A stretch of DNA of 38,063 nt from Bacillota bacterium (GCA_023450835.1 JAEXGM010000024.1:1-38063), one strand, 5' to 3'; counted from the stretch's first letter, positions 8,240 to 16,316 are shown. Numbers and translations: made by a program. The notes: generated by a model not told the origin, from the sequence alone.

Positions 8240-9283
8240 ACCGGTTTTCAGCCCGTTTTGAAGACGCCTTTCATAGAGAGCAGCTTTTTTGGCGGTATAT
8301 CTGGCTTCCTTTTCAAGCTTTTGATAGGACTGATAGCGGGAAAGGGAGAGAGTGCCGTCGGAAAGTGCCTTTTTTACAGCACAGCCGGGCTCTGTTTTAT
8401 GATGGCAGTCATGAAAGCGGCAGGAAGAAATCAGCTCTTCAATGTCTGAAAATACTTCACTGACACCTTCATCTGCGGACCAAATGCCAAGTTCCCGCAT
8501 ACCGGGGGTATCAATAATAAGTGCACCGCTCTCTAAGGCAAATAGCTGGCGGTAAGTTGTAGTATGATGCCCTTTGCTGTCATCCTCTCTGATATCCTTC
8601 ACCTTCATTAGTTCTTTCCCCGCAAGGGCATTGACCAGAGAAGATTTTCCGATACCGGAAGACCCCATAAAAACCAGAGTCTTACCTGAAATCAGATAAC
8701 GGTCCAGTGCATCCAATCCCAAGCCGGTATAGCAGCTGATGGCATGAACGGCAACGCCGGGGGCTATTTCTTCCACGCAGCTTAGCTTTTCTTCATAATC
8801 GGTGCAAAGGTCAGCTTTCGTCAGAATAATAACCGGAGTACCGCCGCTTTGCCAGGCAGCAGTGAGATATCTCTCCAGGCGTCTGAGATTGAAGTCATGA
8901 TTCAGGGAAGTCATAACAAATACATAGTCGAAATTGGAAGCCACCATCTGTGCGCTGGCACCGGATATTTTAGCGGGAAGAGAGGGATTGGCTCTTGAAA
9001 AAGCAGAATACCTTTCTAAGACCCGGTAAATAATGTCCTCGCCCTGGCTGTTAGCCTTGATTAAAACAAAATCGCCTACGGCAGGGTAAGTCTTAAGTTC
9101 ATTGTCCTGATAGAATACGGAACCTTTTAATTTGCCGTTGTTTTCACCGCAGACAGAAATAAGTTTATAGGTTTCTTTTTGAATGGAAATAATTCTTGCA
9201 GGGATTAATCCCAGTTCTTTTTCTTTATCGGTTATCTGCCTTTCGAAAAAGTCAGTATACCCGTAACTTTCTAATGTGATCAT
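8231..9283 (-). CDS. rsgA: Small ribosomal subunit biogenesis GTPase RsgA
   Basis: This is a circularly permuted GTPase of about 350 residues that helps mature the 30S subunit. The order is an N-terminal OB-fold (about 1-70), G4 LTKADL, G1 GSSGIGKSS, G3 DTPGMRELG, then a C-terminal zinc knuckle CRFHDCHHKTEPGC. This permuted motif order is diagnostic of the RsgA/YloQ family. An in-frame ATG lies at 9307, but GAAAGGAG sits 5 nt before the ATG at 9283, so the shorter form MITLESYGY is preferred. It is transcribed towards the LDH gene. A peptide ORF and a terminator lie about 270 nt upstream on the same strand. Confidence 0.95.
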   Translation of the reverse strand: MITLESYGYTDFFERQITDKEKELGLIPARIISIQKETYKLISVCGENNGKLKGSVFYQDNELKTYPAVGDFVLIKANSQGEDIIYRVLERYSAFSRANPSLPAKISGASAQMVASNFDYVFVMTSLNHDFNLRRLERYLTAAWQSGGTPVIILTKADLCTDYEEKLSCVEEIAPGVAVHAISCYTGLGLDALDRYLISGKTLVFMGSSGIGKSSLVNALAGKELMKVKDIREDDSKGHHTTTYRQLFALESGALIIDTPGMRELGIWSADEGVSEVFSDIEELISSCRFHDCHHKTEPGCAVKKALSDGTLSLSRYQSYQKLEKEARYTAKKAALYERRLQNGLKTGKK

Positions 9284-9339
9284 TTGATCTCCTTTCGAAC
9301 ATATCAAACCAAAAATCTGATATTGTAAAATAATGATTG

Positions 9340-9550
9340 AGTATATACAGCCGGAATAATCCTTATAGGGCTGCGCTCTGATGGGAGCCGGAAAAAGGTA
9401 TCAGATGAACTTAGATGGTGTGAAGACTGTCGGAGAAACCTGGCTTTGCCGGTTATGTGTTCGGCTTCATCGGATTGTATGAGCCGGCTTAGCCGGATAT
9501 TGCGGTTCAGCCAGCCGGAGAGTATGTTCCGGCTTTGTTTGGACCGCGGG
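9340..9550 (-). repeat. GC-rich spacer with repeated AGCCGG/CCGGCT motifs
   Basis: This stretch between rsgA and the upstream peptide unit is clearly more GC-rich than its flanks. AGCCGG or its complement recurs at least six times, including one inverted pair around 9512-9534 (AGCCGG, 10 nt, CCGGCT). No ORF on either strand has a credible start and no known RNA family is recognised. It could be part of a structured rsgA leader or a degenerate repeat. Confidence 0.35.
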
Positions 9551-9553
9551 CAT

Positions 9554-9579
9554 AAAAAAAACACGCCGTCTGCGTGCTG
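9554..9579 (-). terminator. Intrinsic terminator after the 30-residue ORF
   Basis: On the minus strand a 7-bp stem (CACGC/GCGTG core extended by a G-U and an A-U pair, loop AGACG) is followed at once by eight T residues. It begins 13 nt after the stop of the small ORF. Confidence 0.7.
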
Positions 9580-9592
9580 GTTTTTAATCATC

Positions 9593-9685
9593 TCACAAAA
9601 GGATAAAAGTGCAGAGAAGTTCTCTCAAGTCATTTCTCTGCCTATATACAGTTTTCTCTTCAAACACCATAAAGTTCAGTTTCAT
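9593..9685 (-). CDS. Small ORF, 30 residues (possible leader peptide)
   Basis: This ORF encodes a 30-residue peptide starting MKLNFMVFEEKTVYRQRNDL and ending in the hydrophobic tail CTFILL. AAAGGAG (9702..9696) lies 10 nt before the ATG, a slightly long spacing. A good sigma-A promoter lies upstream and a U8 terminator begins 13 nt after the stop, giving a complete miniature transcription unit. Peptide plus immediate terminator is the layout of an attenuator, here for rsgA about 270 nt further on. It could equally be a stand-alone small protein or a processed small RNA. I do not recognise the peptide. Confidence 0.45.
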   Translation of the reverse strand: MKLNFMVFEEKTVYRQRNDLRELLCTFILL

Positions 9686-9744
9686 GATAGAACGTCTCCT
9701 TTCTTTCAAGTGGAATGTGATATGCTAAGTTTATTGACGAAATC

Positions 9745-9773
9745 AGTATACTTTAAAGAATAACTTCTGTAAA
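9745..9773 (-). promoter_or_regulatory. Sigma-A promoter for the 30-residue ORF
   Basis: On the minus strand TTTACA (9773..9768), a 17-bp spacer and TATACT (9750..9745) give a near-consensus promoter about 60 nt before the small ORF. It is the best visible promoter upstream of rsgA. Confidence 0.6.
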
Positions 9774-9849
9774 GGGAGAGAATGGTTTAACTGGTTTTTG
9801 CCTGTGAAAACAGTATTAAGTTGATTTTTCCAATAATGGTAATTTAGTA

Positions 9850-9878
9850 TTGATTCTAACAAAATCAGAGCTTATACT
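9850..9878 (+). promoter_or_regulatory. Sigma-A promoter for the small membrane protein
   Basis: TTGATT (9850-9855), a 17-bp spacer and TATACT (9873-9878) lie about 75 nt before the GTG start. The 5' leader contains an imperfect inverted repeat, CTTATCGAT (9891-9899) and ATTGATAAG (9914-9922), which could be an operator. Confidence 0.6.
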
Positions 9879-9953
9879 TAGTATTACGGTGCTTATCGAT
9901 TATTTATCTTCGTATTGATAAGATGATTCAAAAGAAAAAGGGGGAATTCAGCA

Positions 9954-10232
9954 GTGTCTTTAATAGTTTTCATTGTTTTTGCTGCCTTTGTTACAGGAGC
10001 TGTGTTATTACAAATTTATCTTTCAAAAAAGGATAATAAGTGGCTTGGACTAATACTTCCGGCAGTGTTCTTTATTATATCTTTCGTTGGCATTTATAAC
10101 ACCAGCCATATGTCCGGGGAAGCGTCAACGGAGATGCTTATTATTGCGATAGTAATGGGATATTCTTTGTTTAATATTCCTACCGGCATATTACTTCTTA
10201 TATATACCAAATACAGAGATAAAAGGAGATAA
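9954..10232 (+). CDS. Small three-helix membrane protein, unknown function
   Basis: This 92-residue protein is mostly hydrophobic, with helices at about 2-22, 30-48 and 62-84, and a basic tail (KYRDKRR). It has no soluble domain and no signal peptide distinct from the first helix. The start is GTG, chosen because AAAAAGGGGG ends 9 nt upstream. It has its own promoter and a strong terminator, so it is monocistronic. I do not recognise the family. A small stress-response or transport-accessory membrane protein is possible, but nothing in the sequence decides this. Confidence 0.7.
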   Translation: MSLIVFIVFAAFVTGAVLLQIYLSKKDNKWLGLILPAVFFIISFVGIYNTSHMSGEASTEMLIIAIVMGYSLFNIPTGILLLIYTKYRDKRR

Positions 10233-10308
10233 ACGGTAGTTCCAATTAAATTAAAGTATTGAATTTAGTATAAATGGGGAAAGAATATTTGTAAATTAAA
10301 AAACTAGG

Positions 10309-10356
10309 AAGCCCTGTCACTTTCCTGTAATACATAGAGGGAAAGTGACAGGGCTT
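10309..10356. terminator. Bidirectional intrinsic terminator
   Basis: A perfect 17-bp stem (10309-10325 with 10340-10356) and a 14-nt loop are flanked by AATTTTT on the plus strand and by AGTTTTTT on the minus strand. It ends both the small membrane protein gene (+) and the ABC exporter operon (-). Confidence 0.85.
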
Positions 10357-10370
10357 AATTTTTAAGTTCT

Positions 10371-12212
10371 TTAATATGCTCCTTGTGCTTGAATCTCTTG
10401 CTGGTAAGTTTCCGTATCATCAGTCTGTTTATTTAAGAAATCATACTGAGAGATAAAGAGTTTATGATAATAGCCTCCCAATTCCATTAACACATCGTGA
10501 TTACCCATCTCAAGAATCTTACCGCTGTCCACATACAGGATGCAGTCGGAATTCTTAATGGTAGAGAGACGGTGGGCAATGATAAAAGAAGTTCTTCCCT
10601 TCAGAAGCCTTTGAAGACCTTCCTGAAGGAGGATTTCAGTTTCTGTATCAATACTGGAAGTAGCTTCATCCAGTATTAATATCTTAGGATCGGCAAGGAG
10701 GGCTCTGGCGAAGGAGATAAGCTGGCGCTGTCCGGCAGAGAGACGGCTGCCTCGTTCATTTACCTCAGTGTCATAGCCTTTCTCCAGACCCATGATAAAA
10801 TCGTGGGCACAAACGGTCTTTGCAGCTTCAATTACCTGCTCGTTGGTGGCTTCCATATTGCCATAACGGATATTATCCATGATAGTTCCGGAGAAGATGA
10901 AACTGTCCTGTAACATAACACCCATTTGCTTGCGCAGAGATTTAATTGTAACACCATTAATATCAATACCATCAATTAAAATCTGCCCGGAATCCAGGTT
11001 ATAGAAACGGCTGATAAGATTAATAATTGTAGTTTTACCGGCACCGGTAGGCCCTACAATAGCAAAGGATTCTCCCTGGTGTGCAGTAAAGTTGATTCTA
11101 TTCAGAATGGGAATACCCTCTTCATAACTGAATACTACATCTTTAAATTCTACGGTACCCTTAATTGGAGGCATCTCCACAGCACCTTCCTTATCCTTTA
11201 CAAGTACTGGTTCATCAATGGTTTCAAAGATTCTCTCCAGATAGGAGATAGCGGTAAGCAGGGAATTATAAAAGCTTGCCAGGGTGTTAACGGGAGCCCA
11301 GAACCTTCCGATGTAACCGGTAAAAGCTATTAACACACCGACTGTTATACCCTTTGCTCCGCCCGCAATCCAGCTAACTCCCAGTATATAAATCGCTGCG
11401 GTAGTAACCATAGAAATATTATCGATAGCAGGCCACAGAAGGAAATTGTATTTTACGGCCTTCATCCAGGCATCACTGTATTTACCGCTCAAGCTGTTGA
11501 ATATCTTAATATTTTCCTCTTCCCTTACAAAGCTCTGGGTCACGCGGATACCGTTAATACTTTCAGCAATATAAGCATTGAGATTGGAAGACTTATTGCT
11601 GGATATCTGCCAGGCAACCCGCTGTTTTGTCTTGATAAAGAAAATAACTGCCATTAATACCGGAAGTCCGAGAAGGCATACGAAGGTTAAGCGGATATTA
11701 ATGGAGAGCATAAATATTACAATGAATATCAAACTGAACAAATCCGTAATAGTATTGATAATACCGTTGGAGAGTAAGTCGCTTAAGCTGTTTACGTAGT
11801 TTACTACCCTTACCTGAATCTTTCCGTGAGGACGGTCGTCATAGTAGGAAAAGGGAAGCTCCTGCAGATGATTAAAGATGTCACTTCGTATCTGGTGGAT
11901 GATACCCTGACCGAGATTGGTAGTAATGTGAATCTTTAAGCGCAGGATAACTACAATAATTAAATTTAACAGCATCAGAACTAAACTGATGGTAACAACG
12001 CCGCGGATATCTTTGTTTGGTATGTAATCGTCCATAATCTTCATCAGAATCCTGGGGGTAAACATACCAAGAGCACTGGATACTATCATGAGCAATATGG
12101 TAAAGTACATTTCCTTACGATGAGGTTTAATATAGGAATACAAACGTTTTAGCTGGTCAAAATTAAATTCGCTTTGGAGGGTTTCATCAATATCATATTT
12201 ATTACGTGCCAT
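10371..12212 (-). CDS. Heterodimeric ABC exporter, subunit with the catalytic site
   Basis: This 613-residue half-transporter has six membrane helices (about 30-330) and a C-terminal nucleotide-binding domain. Walker A is GPTGAGKTT. The signature is degenerate, LSAGQ. Walker B ILILDEATSSID keeps catalytic Glu516, and the switch His is in IIAHRLST. Size and residues match the BmrD/LmrD/TM288 class, which pairs with a subunit having the opposite defects and exports drugs or lipids. The ATG overlaps the stop of the partner gene (TAATG), and AAAGGAGGTG lies inside that gene 10 nt upstream, so the two are translationally coupled. The substrate cannot be told from the sequence. Confidence 0.92.
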   Translation of the reverse strand: MARNKYDIDETLQSEFNFDQLKRLYSYIKPHRKEMYFTILLMIVSSALGMFTPRILMKIMDDYIPNKDIRGVVTISLVLMLLNLIIVVILRLKIHITTNLGQGIIHQIRSDIFNHLQELPFSYYDDRPHGKIQVRVVNYVNSLSDLLSNGIINTITDLFSLIFIVIFMLSINIRLTFVCLLGLPVLMAVIFFIKTKQRVAWQISSNKSSNLNAYIAESINGIRVTQSFVREEENIKIFNSLSGKYSDAWMKAVKYNFLLWPAIDNISMVTTAAIYILGVSWIAGGAKGITVGVLIAFTGYIGRFWAPVNTLASFYNSLLTAISYLERIFETIDEPVLVKDKEGAVEMPPIKGTVEFKDVVFSYEEGIPILNRINFTAHQGESFAIVGPTGAGKTTIINLISRFYNLDSGQILIDGIDINGVTIKSLRKQMGVMLQDSFIFSGTIMDNIRYGNMEATNEQVIEAAKTVCAHDFIMGLEKGYDTEVNERGSRLSAGQRQLISFARALLADPKILILDEATSSIDTETEILLQEGLQRLLKGRTSFIIAHRLSTIKNSDCILYVDSGKILEMGNHDVLMELGGYYHKLFISQYDFLNKQTDDTETYQQEIQAQGAY

Positions 12213-13969
12213 TAGCAGACCACCTCCTTTAAGTCTCCGTTAATATATTGGTCAAATTCTCCGTACTGATGGTTGAATACGGTGTAATAGTAACCTTGTT
12301 TCCTGGTCAGGGATTCGTGATTTCCTGACTCAATAATTCTGCCGTTATCCAGAACCAGTATCAAATCTGCATCCTTAATAGAAGAGATACGGTGAGCGAT
12401 AATAAATACTGTCTTATCGGAAAGGGAACCAAGCTGTTCCTGTATTTGGGTTTCTGTCTCCATATCCACTGCTGAGGTAGTATCATCAAGAATAACGATG
12501 GAAGGATTTTTCAGGAGAGCTCTGGCCAGGGAAATACGCTGTTTCTGGCCTCCGGAGAGTCCCATTCCCCGTTCGCCGACAATGGTATCATAGCCGTCCG
12601 GCATGGCAGTAATGAAGTCATGAGCATTGGCTAACTTGGCGGCTTCGATTACTTCCTCCAGGCTGCAGTTTGGATTACCATAAGCAATATTGCCTTCGAT
12701 GGTATCGGAGAAAAGAAATACGTCCTGCATAGCCATGCCGATATTGCTTCTGAGCTGGTATAAGTCCATGTCCTTTAAATTCACACCGTCAATTTTGATT
12801 TCTCCATCCGTTACATCATAGAATCTGCATAGAAGATTCATAAGAGTGGATTTGCCGGAACCGGTGGCACCGATAATACCGACGGTCTGACCGGGCTTTA
12901 CCCTAAAATTGATGTCCGTTAGGATGACATCATCCTCTGCACGGTAATTTACATGCTGAAATTCCAGATCGCCCTGAAAACGCTTGGTCTTTACTGCTTT
13001 TTCAGGAGTTTTAATGCCCGGTTCTTCTTTTACGGTTGCATATATCTTTTCAGCTGAGGTTACAAAACGCTGATAATCATTTGCCAGCCAGCCGGCCATT
13101 CTTAAGGGGTTATTTAACATCCAGAGATAACCGCTTACAGTAACCATCTTACCTAAGGTTATATATCCTTTGATTACCATAATACCGCCTGCCAGGTACA
13201 GGATGACCGTAAGAAAGTTGGCCAGGAATTCGAAGATGGGTACATACTTCTTCCAGATGGCAGCGGCTGATAGTTCAGAGTCACGATAAGCATCATTTTC
13301 ACGGTTGAATTTTTCGATTTCATAATCTTCTTTGGCAAAGGCTTTAACAACACGGTTACCGCTGACATTTTCCTGTACGAAAGTATTTAGGCTGGAGAAA
13401 CGCTGGCGGATATTGTGAAAGGCGGATTTGACAGAGGTCAGCTGTTTACGGGTTAACAGTGCGGTAATAGGAACAACGGCTATCATGCAAAGTGCAAGGC
13501 GAAAATCAACGGTAAAGATCATTACCAATGCAATGATAAACAAAAGGGCATTTTCATAAACGGAGTAAATAACAAATGCCACAAAATGCCTGATGGCATC
13601 CATATCACCGGTTTGTCTGGACATCAAATCACCGGTGCGGTTCTTGTTATAAAAGTTGAAATCTTCCTGTAAAAAACGGCGGTATACGTAATCGCGCATG
13701 CTATAGAGCATGTTTTGTGATGTGCTTTCAAAAATTACAAGGAAGCGGTATTTTATCAGGGAACGAAAAATGGTAGTACCGATTAGGAGAAGTACCAGGT
13801 TAGGTAGAATTCCCCGCTTGCCGCCCTTAATGACATCATCTACAATAATACCAGATATATATGGATTAACGATGGTCAAAAGGCAGGAGATGGTTACCAG
13901 GAACAAAGCTGTTATTAGCCTAAAACGGTATTTTTTCAGGAATGAAAAAACCCATTGCAATGCTGTCAT
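12212..13969 (-). CDS. Heterodimeric ABC exporter, subunit with the degenerate site
   Basis: This 585-residue half-transporter has six membrane helices and a nucleotide-binding domain, as in BmrC/LmrC/TM287. Walker A is GATGSGKST, the signature is a perfect LSGGQ and the switch His is in IIAHRISS. Walker B reads VILDDTTSAVD, so the catalytic Glu is Asp496. Together with LSAGQ in the partner this makes one degenerate and one consensus ATP site per dimer, the hallmark of heterodimeric exporters. GGAGG lies 9 nt before the ATG. It is the first gene of a two-gene operon. No BmrB-like leader peptide was seen upstream. Confidence 0.92.
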   Translation of the reverse strand: MTALQWVFSFLKKYRFRLITALFLVTISCLLTIVNPYISGIIVDDVIKGGKRGILPNLVLLLIGTTIFRSLIKYRFLVIFESTSQNMLYSMRDYVYRRFLQEDFNFYNKNRTGDLMSRQTGDMDAIRHFVAFVIYSVYENALLFIIALVMIFTVDFRLALCMIAVVPITALLTRKQLTSVKSAFHNIRQRFSSLNTFVQENVSGNRVVKAFAKEDYEIEKFNRENDAYRDSELSAAAIWKKYVPIFEFLANFLTVILYLAGGIMVIKGYITLGKMVTVSGYLWMLNNPLRMAGWLANDYQRFVTSAEKIYATVKEEPGIKTPEKAVKTKRFQGDLEFQHVNYRAEDDVILTDINFRVKPGQTVGIIGATGSGKSTLMNLLCRFYDVTDGEIKIDGVNLKDMDLYQLRSNIGMAMQDVFLFSDTIEGNIAYGNPNCSLEEVIEAAKLANAHDFITAMPDGYDTIVGERGMGLSGGQKQRISLARALLKNPSIVILDDTTSAVDMETETQIQEQLGSLSDKTVFIIAHRISSIKDADLILVLDNGRIIESGNHESLTRKQGYYYTVFNHQYGEFDQYINGDLKEVVC

Positions 13970-14029
13970 AATATTTAGCCTCCACTCTTTTGCTGTGCAA
14001 GACAGCTTTTTGTTTTAAGATTCTGTTCC

Positions 14030-14035
14030 ATTATA
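14030..14035 (-). promoter_or_regulatory. -10 element for the ABC exporter operon
   Basis: TATAAT on the minus strand lies about 60 nt before the first ABC gene. The -35 at normal spacing is weak (TTTCAA at 16 bp). The transcript start region also has a short GCTGT/ACAGC hairpin near 13992-14006. Confidence 0.4.
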
Positions 14036-14180
14036 GTATTCACGCATGAAATTGAAATGTCATTTGTTATGGTAATCATGTCAGATATTATATAGGAAGA
14101 GAATACGACAAAATATGATTGGCTTAAAAATCAGCGGGGATAAATGACTTTTAAACAATATACGTTTTGTTACCGGATAG

Positions 14181-14228
14181 AAAAAAACCTGAAAAAAGGT
14201 TTTTTAATTTTCGGAAAGATGATATAAT
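14181..14228 (+). promoter_or_regulatory. A/T hairpin and -10 box upstream of the AraC gene
   Basis: An AAAAAACCT/AGGTTTTTT hairpin (14181-14204) is followed by TATAAT (14223-14228). The -35 at 17 bp is only a T-run. A TTGACA at 14271 has no matching -10 at normal spacing. The promoter of the AraC operon is therefore uncertain. Confidence 0.3.
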
Positions 14229-14321
14229 GAGGAGGATGCGATAGAAATAAACTACGAAACGAAAAAATTGTTGACATAGAGGAATTAGGGAAAGGAAATA
14301 TGCAAAAAAAGGAGGGGTTCT

Positions 14322-15212
14322 ATGTGCCAGCACCAATTTGATATAACCTATTGTGACCTAAATCCAGCAATATTGTTTGTCAGTAAGCAGAAGATGGTGA
14401 AAGAAGGGTCTTATCATGACCATGATTTTACCGAATTGACATATATATTATCCGGTAAGGCAAAATATTTGGTTGAAGGAATTGTATATGATGTGGAAGC
14501 CGGAGATGTTATTATGTGTAATCCCGGCGTAAAGCATCAGAATATCGTGGTGAATCCAAAAGAACCCACCGTGGAGTTTTTTGCGGGATTTACCGGTTTT
14601 CAGTTTAAGAACATGCCGCCGAACTCGGTGATATTTAAGGATGGGGGGCATATCCTCCACACAAAGACTGAAACCAAGCAGGATATCTCAAGGCACTGTT
14701 ATGAGATGATATCAGAGAACGAAAGCTGTAAAGCCGGAAAGTATTTTATGTTAAAGGCCCATATGATACAGATACTGCTCTTTATTATGAGAGATATCAC
14801 AGATATGGAGATCAGCCAGAAGGGCTGTAATTTCGAGTCCTATAATAAGAGCTATGCGGTTAAAAAAATCATCAATTATCTGAATGAAAACTACGATAGT
14901 AAAATATCACTGGATCAGATAGCGCATAATATGTACTTAAGCCCTGTTTATATCTCTAAGATATTTAAAGAAGAAACAGGGGAATCACCCATCAACTATC
15001 TGATAAAAATAAGGCTTGAAAAAGCCAGGGATATTCTGTTATCCTCTGAAGGAGAGAGCATCAAGAGCATAGCCAACAGAGTGGGTTATGAGGATGTCTA
15101 CCACTTTAGCAAACTGTTTAAGAAATATTATGGAATATCTCCTCTGTACTATAAGAGATACGCCTTGCAAGAGGCCAAAGGTGAAACGGAAGAGATGAGT
15201 TACCCGAATTAG
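14322..15212 (+). CDS. AraC family transcriptional regulator with cupin sensor
   Basis: This 296-residue DNA-binding regulator has an N-terminal cupin-like domain (about 20-110, with HDHDFTELTYILSGKAKYLV and AGDVIMCNPGVKHQN), typical of small-ligand sensing. The C-terminal double helix-turn-helix (about 185-290) has ISLDQIAHNMYLSPVYISKI and the conserved second motif IANRVGYEDVYHFSKLFKK. The start follows AAAGGAGGGG at 6 nt. The nitroreductase-like gene begins 21 nt downstream, so the pair is likely one operon. A divergent ABC exporter operon lies upstream and could be a target, but this is only inferred from position. Confidence 0.9.
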   Translation: MCQHQFDITYCDLNPAILFVSKQKMVKEGSYHDHDFTELTYILSGKAKYLVEGIVYDVEAGDVIMCNPGVKHQNIVVNPKEPTVEFFAGFTGFQFKNMPPNSVIFKDGGHILHTKTETKQDISRHCYEMISENESCKAGKYFMLKAHMIQILLFIMRDITDMEISQKGCNFESYNKSYAVKKIINYLNENYDSKISLDQIAHNMYLSPVYISKIFKEETGESPINYLIKIRLEKARDILLSSEGESIKSIANRVGYEDVYHFSKLFKKYYGISPLYYKRYALQEAKGETEEMSYPN

Positions 15213-15233
15213 GGGCATAAAAGGGAGTCTGCC

Positions 15234-16001
15234 ATGAATCTATATGAAGCAATATTTGTTAGGAAGTCTGTAAGAAAATACAGCATGGATAAAATAGACC
15301 AGAATGTAATTGACCATATCATGAATTTTGCTGACAGCATACCAATGCTCTTTGACGATATCAAAATAAGGCTTGAACTGGTGCAGCTGGCAGACCTAAA
15401 ACATTTTCAACCGGGAATTCTGACTGTCAAGGCACCTTATTATCTGGTCCTATATTCGACGAAAGAGTCAGGTCATCTCATCAATGCGGGAAATATTATG
15501 GAACAGATAGTTCTTTATATTACTGCAAGAGGTCTTGGAACCTGCTATATTGGCAATCTGAATCTGAAGGATAAGGTCGTAGAAGAAAAAGAGTATGAAC
15601 AGGTAATTGCCCTTGCCTTTGGAAAAGGGGACAATGAAGTATACAGACAGAGCGATAAAGCAAAGAGACTGCCGGTAAAGAGTATTGCAGTATTCAAAGA
15701 AGAAGCAGATAAGAATATTCGCTCCATTGTATCAGCCGCCAGACTGGCGCCTTCCGGTATGAATAGTCAGCCTTGGAGACTGGTGGTCTATAACAACCGT
15801 ATCCATCTGTTCTCTAAAAAGACTATCTTTATTAAAAGTGTAATAAAAGAGACACGAATGATTGATATGGGTATTTGCCTGGCCCATCTGCTGATAGCGG
15901 CAGAAGAAATGTGGCTGGAAGGTAAGGCTGTGACCTTAAGTAATATCAGCAGCCAGAACTTTAAGAAAAATGACTATGTTATAAGTGTAAAGCTGTCTTA
16001 A
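15234..16001 (+). CDS. Nitroreductase family protein (TM1586-like)
   Basis: This 255-residue protein has two nitroreductase-like halves. It starts with the family signature NLYEAIFVRKSVRKYSMDKI, and a mid-protein stretch resembles ITARGLGTCYIGNLNL. A second motif, SAARLAPSGMNSQPWRLVVY (near 162-181), is the classic FMN-binding nitroreductase opening, displaced into the C-terminal half. This matches the putative TM nitroreductase type in which one chain folds as a pseudo-dimer. It is expected to bind FMN and reduce an unknown substrate. AAGGGAG lies 6 nt before the ATG. It is cotranscribed with the AraC gene. Confidence 0.82.
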   Translation: MNLYEAIFVRKSVRKYSMDKIDQNVIDHIMNFADSIPMLFDDIKIRLELVQLADLKHFQPGILTVKAPYYLVLYSTKESGHLINAGNIMEQIVLYITARGLGTCYIGNLNLKDKVVEEKEYEQVIALAFGKGDNEVYRQSDKAKRLPVKSIAVFKEEADKNIRSIVSAARLAPSGMNSQPWRLVVYNNRIHLFSKKTIFIKSVIKETRMIDMGICLAHLLIAAEEMWLEGKAVTLSNISSQNFKKNDYVISVKLS

Positions 16002-16046
16002 TTTAATATAATAAATATATTAAATAAAAAATTTGTTGAATTAGTA

Positions 16047-16075
16047 TTGACATTAAGCTGGTTCTATGGTATACT
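16047..16075 (+). promoter_or_regulatory. Strong sigma-A promoter for tRNA-Gly
   Basis: TTGACA (16047-16052), a 17-bp spacer and TATACT (16070-16075) preceded by TGG are near consensus. The predicted start leaves a leader of about 50 nt before the mature tRNA. Confidence 0.8.
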
Positions 16076-16132
16076 ACTGTATGTGTTCAAGGCGATAAAG
16101 TGAAGCAAGGGACACATACAATAGTATCAAAT

Positions 16133-16204
16133 GCGCGAGTGGCTCAGTGGTGGAGTATCGCCTTGCCAAGGCGAGGGTCGCGGGTTCGAATCCCGTCTCG
16201 CGCT
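16133..16204 (+). tRNA. tRNA-Gly (anticodon GCC)
   Basis: The 72-nt cloverleaf has the acceptor stem GCGCGAG/CTCGCGC, a D-arm with GGCTCAGTGGTGGAGTA, the anticodon stem TCGCC/GGCGA around loop TTGCCAA, and the T-arm CGGGTTCGAATCCCG. The anticodon is GCC. CCA is not encoded. Its 3' end is repeated twice downstream, which marks it as an integration site. Confidence 0.96.
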
Positions 16205-16206
16205 TA
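16184..16206 (+). repeat. tRNA-Gly 3'-end repeat, copy 1 (att core in the tRNA)
   Basis: The last 21 nt of the tRNA plus two following bases form a 23-bp sequence (GTTCGAATCC...CGCGCTTA) that is repeated exactly at 21450-21472 and with two changes at 16245-16267. Tyrosine recombinases commonly use tRNA 3' ends as attachment sites. This is the copy inside the intact tRNA. Confidence 0.8.
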
Positions 16207-16208
16207 CG

Positions 16209-16236
16209 AAATCCCTTGATTTTCAAGGGATTTTTT
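16209..16236 (+). terminator. Terminator after tRNA-Gly
   Basis: An 11-bp perfect stem (AAATCCCTTGA with TCAAGGGATTT, 3-nt loop) ends in six T residues, starting 5 nt after the tRNA. Confidence 0.85.
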
Positions 16237-16244
16237 GTCGTATG

Positions 16245-16267
16245 GTTCGAATCCCGTCCCGCGATTA
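16245..16267 (+). repeat. tRNA-Gly 3'-end repeat, copy 2 (diverged)
   Basis: This second copy of the tRNA 3' end matches copy 1 at 21 of 23 positions (T to C and C to A). It lies only 61 bp further on and is followed by its own terminator hairpin. It is not part of a complete tRNA. It looks like an old attachment site left by an earlier or tandem integration. Confidence 0.75.
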
Positions 16268-16273
16268 TCTATT

Positions 16274-16314
16274 CCCTCAGAAACCTTGAGAATTCAAGGT
16301 TTCTGAGGGCTTTT
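16274..16314. terminator. Terminator between att copy 2 and the recombinase remnant
   Basis: A perfect 16-bp stem (16274-16289 with 16294-16309, 4-nt loop) is followed by CTTTT on the plus strand. It also lies right after the stop of the minus-strand recombinase remnant. Confidence 0.7.
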
Positions 16315-16316
16315 CA

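Noticed and set aside
9304..9591. 95-codon minus-strand ORF upstream of rsgA
   Set aside because: It has no Shine-Dalgarno, runs through a terminator hairpin, and its composition is not protein-like.
9446..9763. 105-codon plus-strand ORF
   Set aside because: It is antisense to the small peptide unit, with no Shine-Dalgarno and a low-complexity translation.
13992..14020. Plus-strand hairpin GCTGT/ACAGC followed by T-rich DNA
   Set aside because: No plus-strand gene lies upstream to be terminated, and the stem has only 5 bp; it is probably chance or part of the minus-strand leader.
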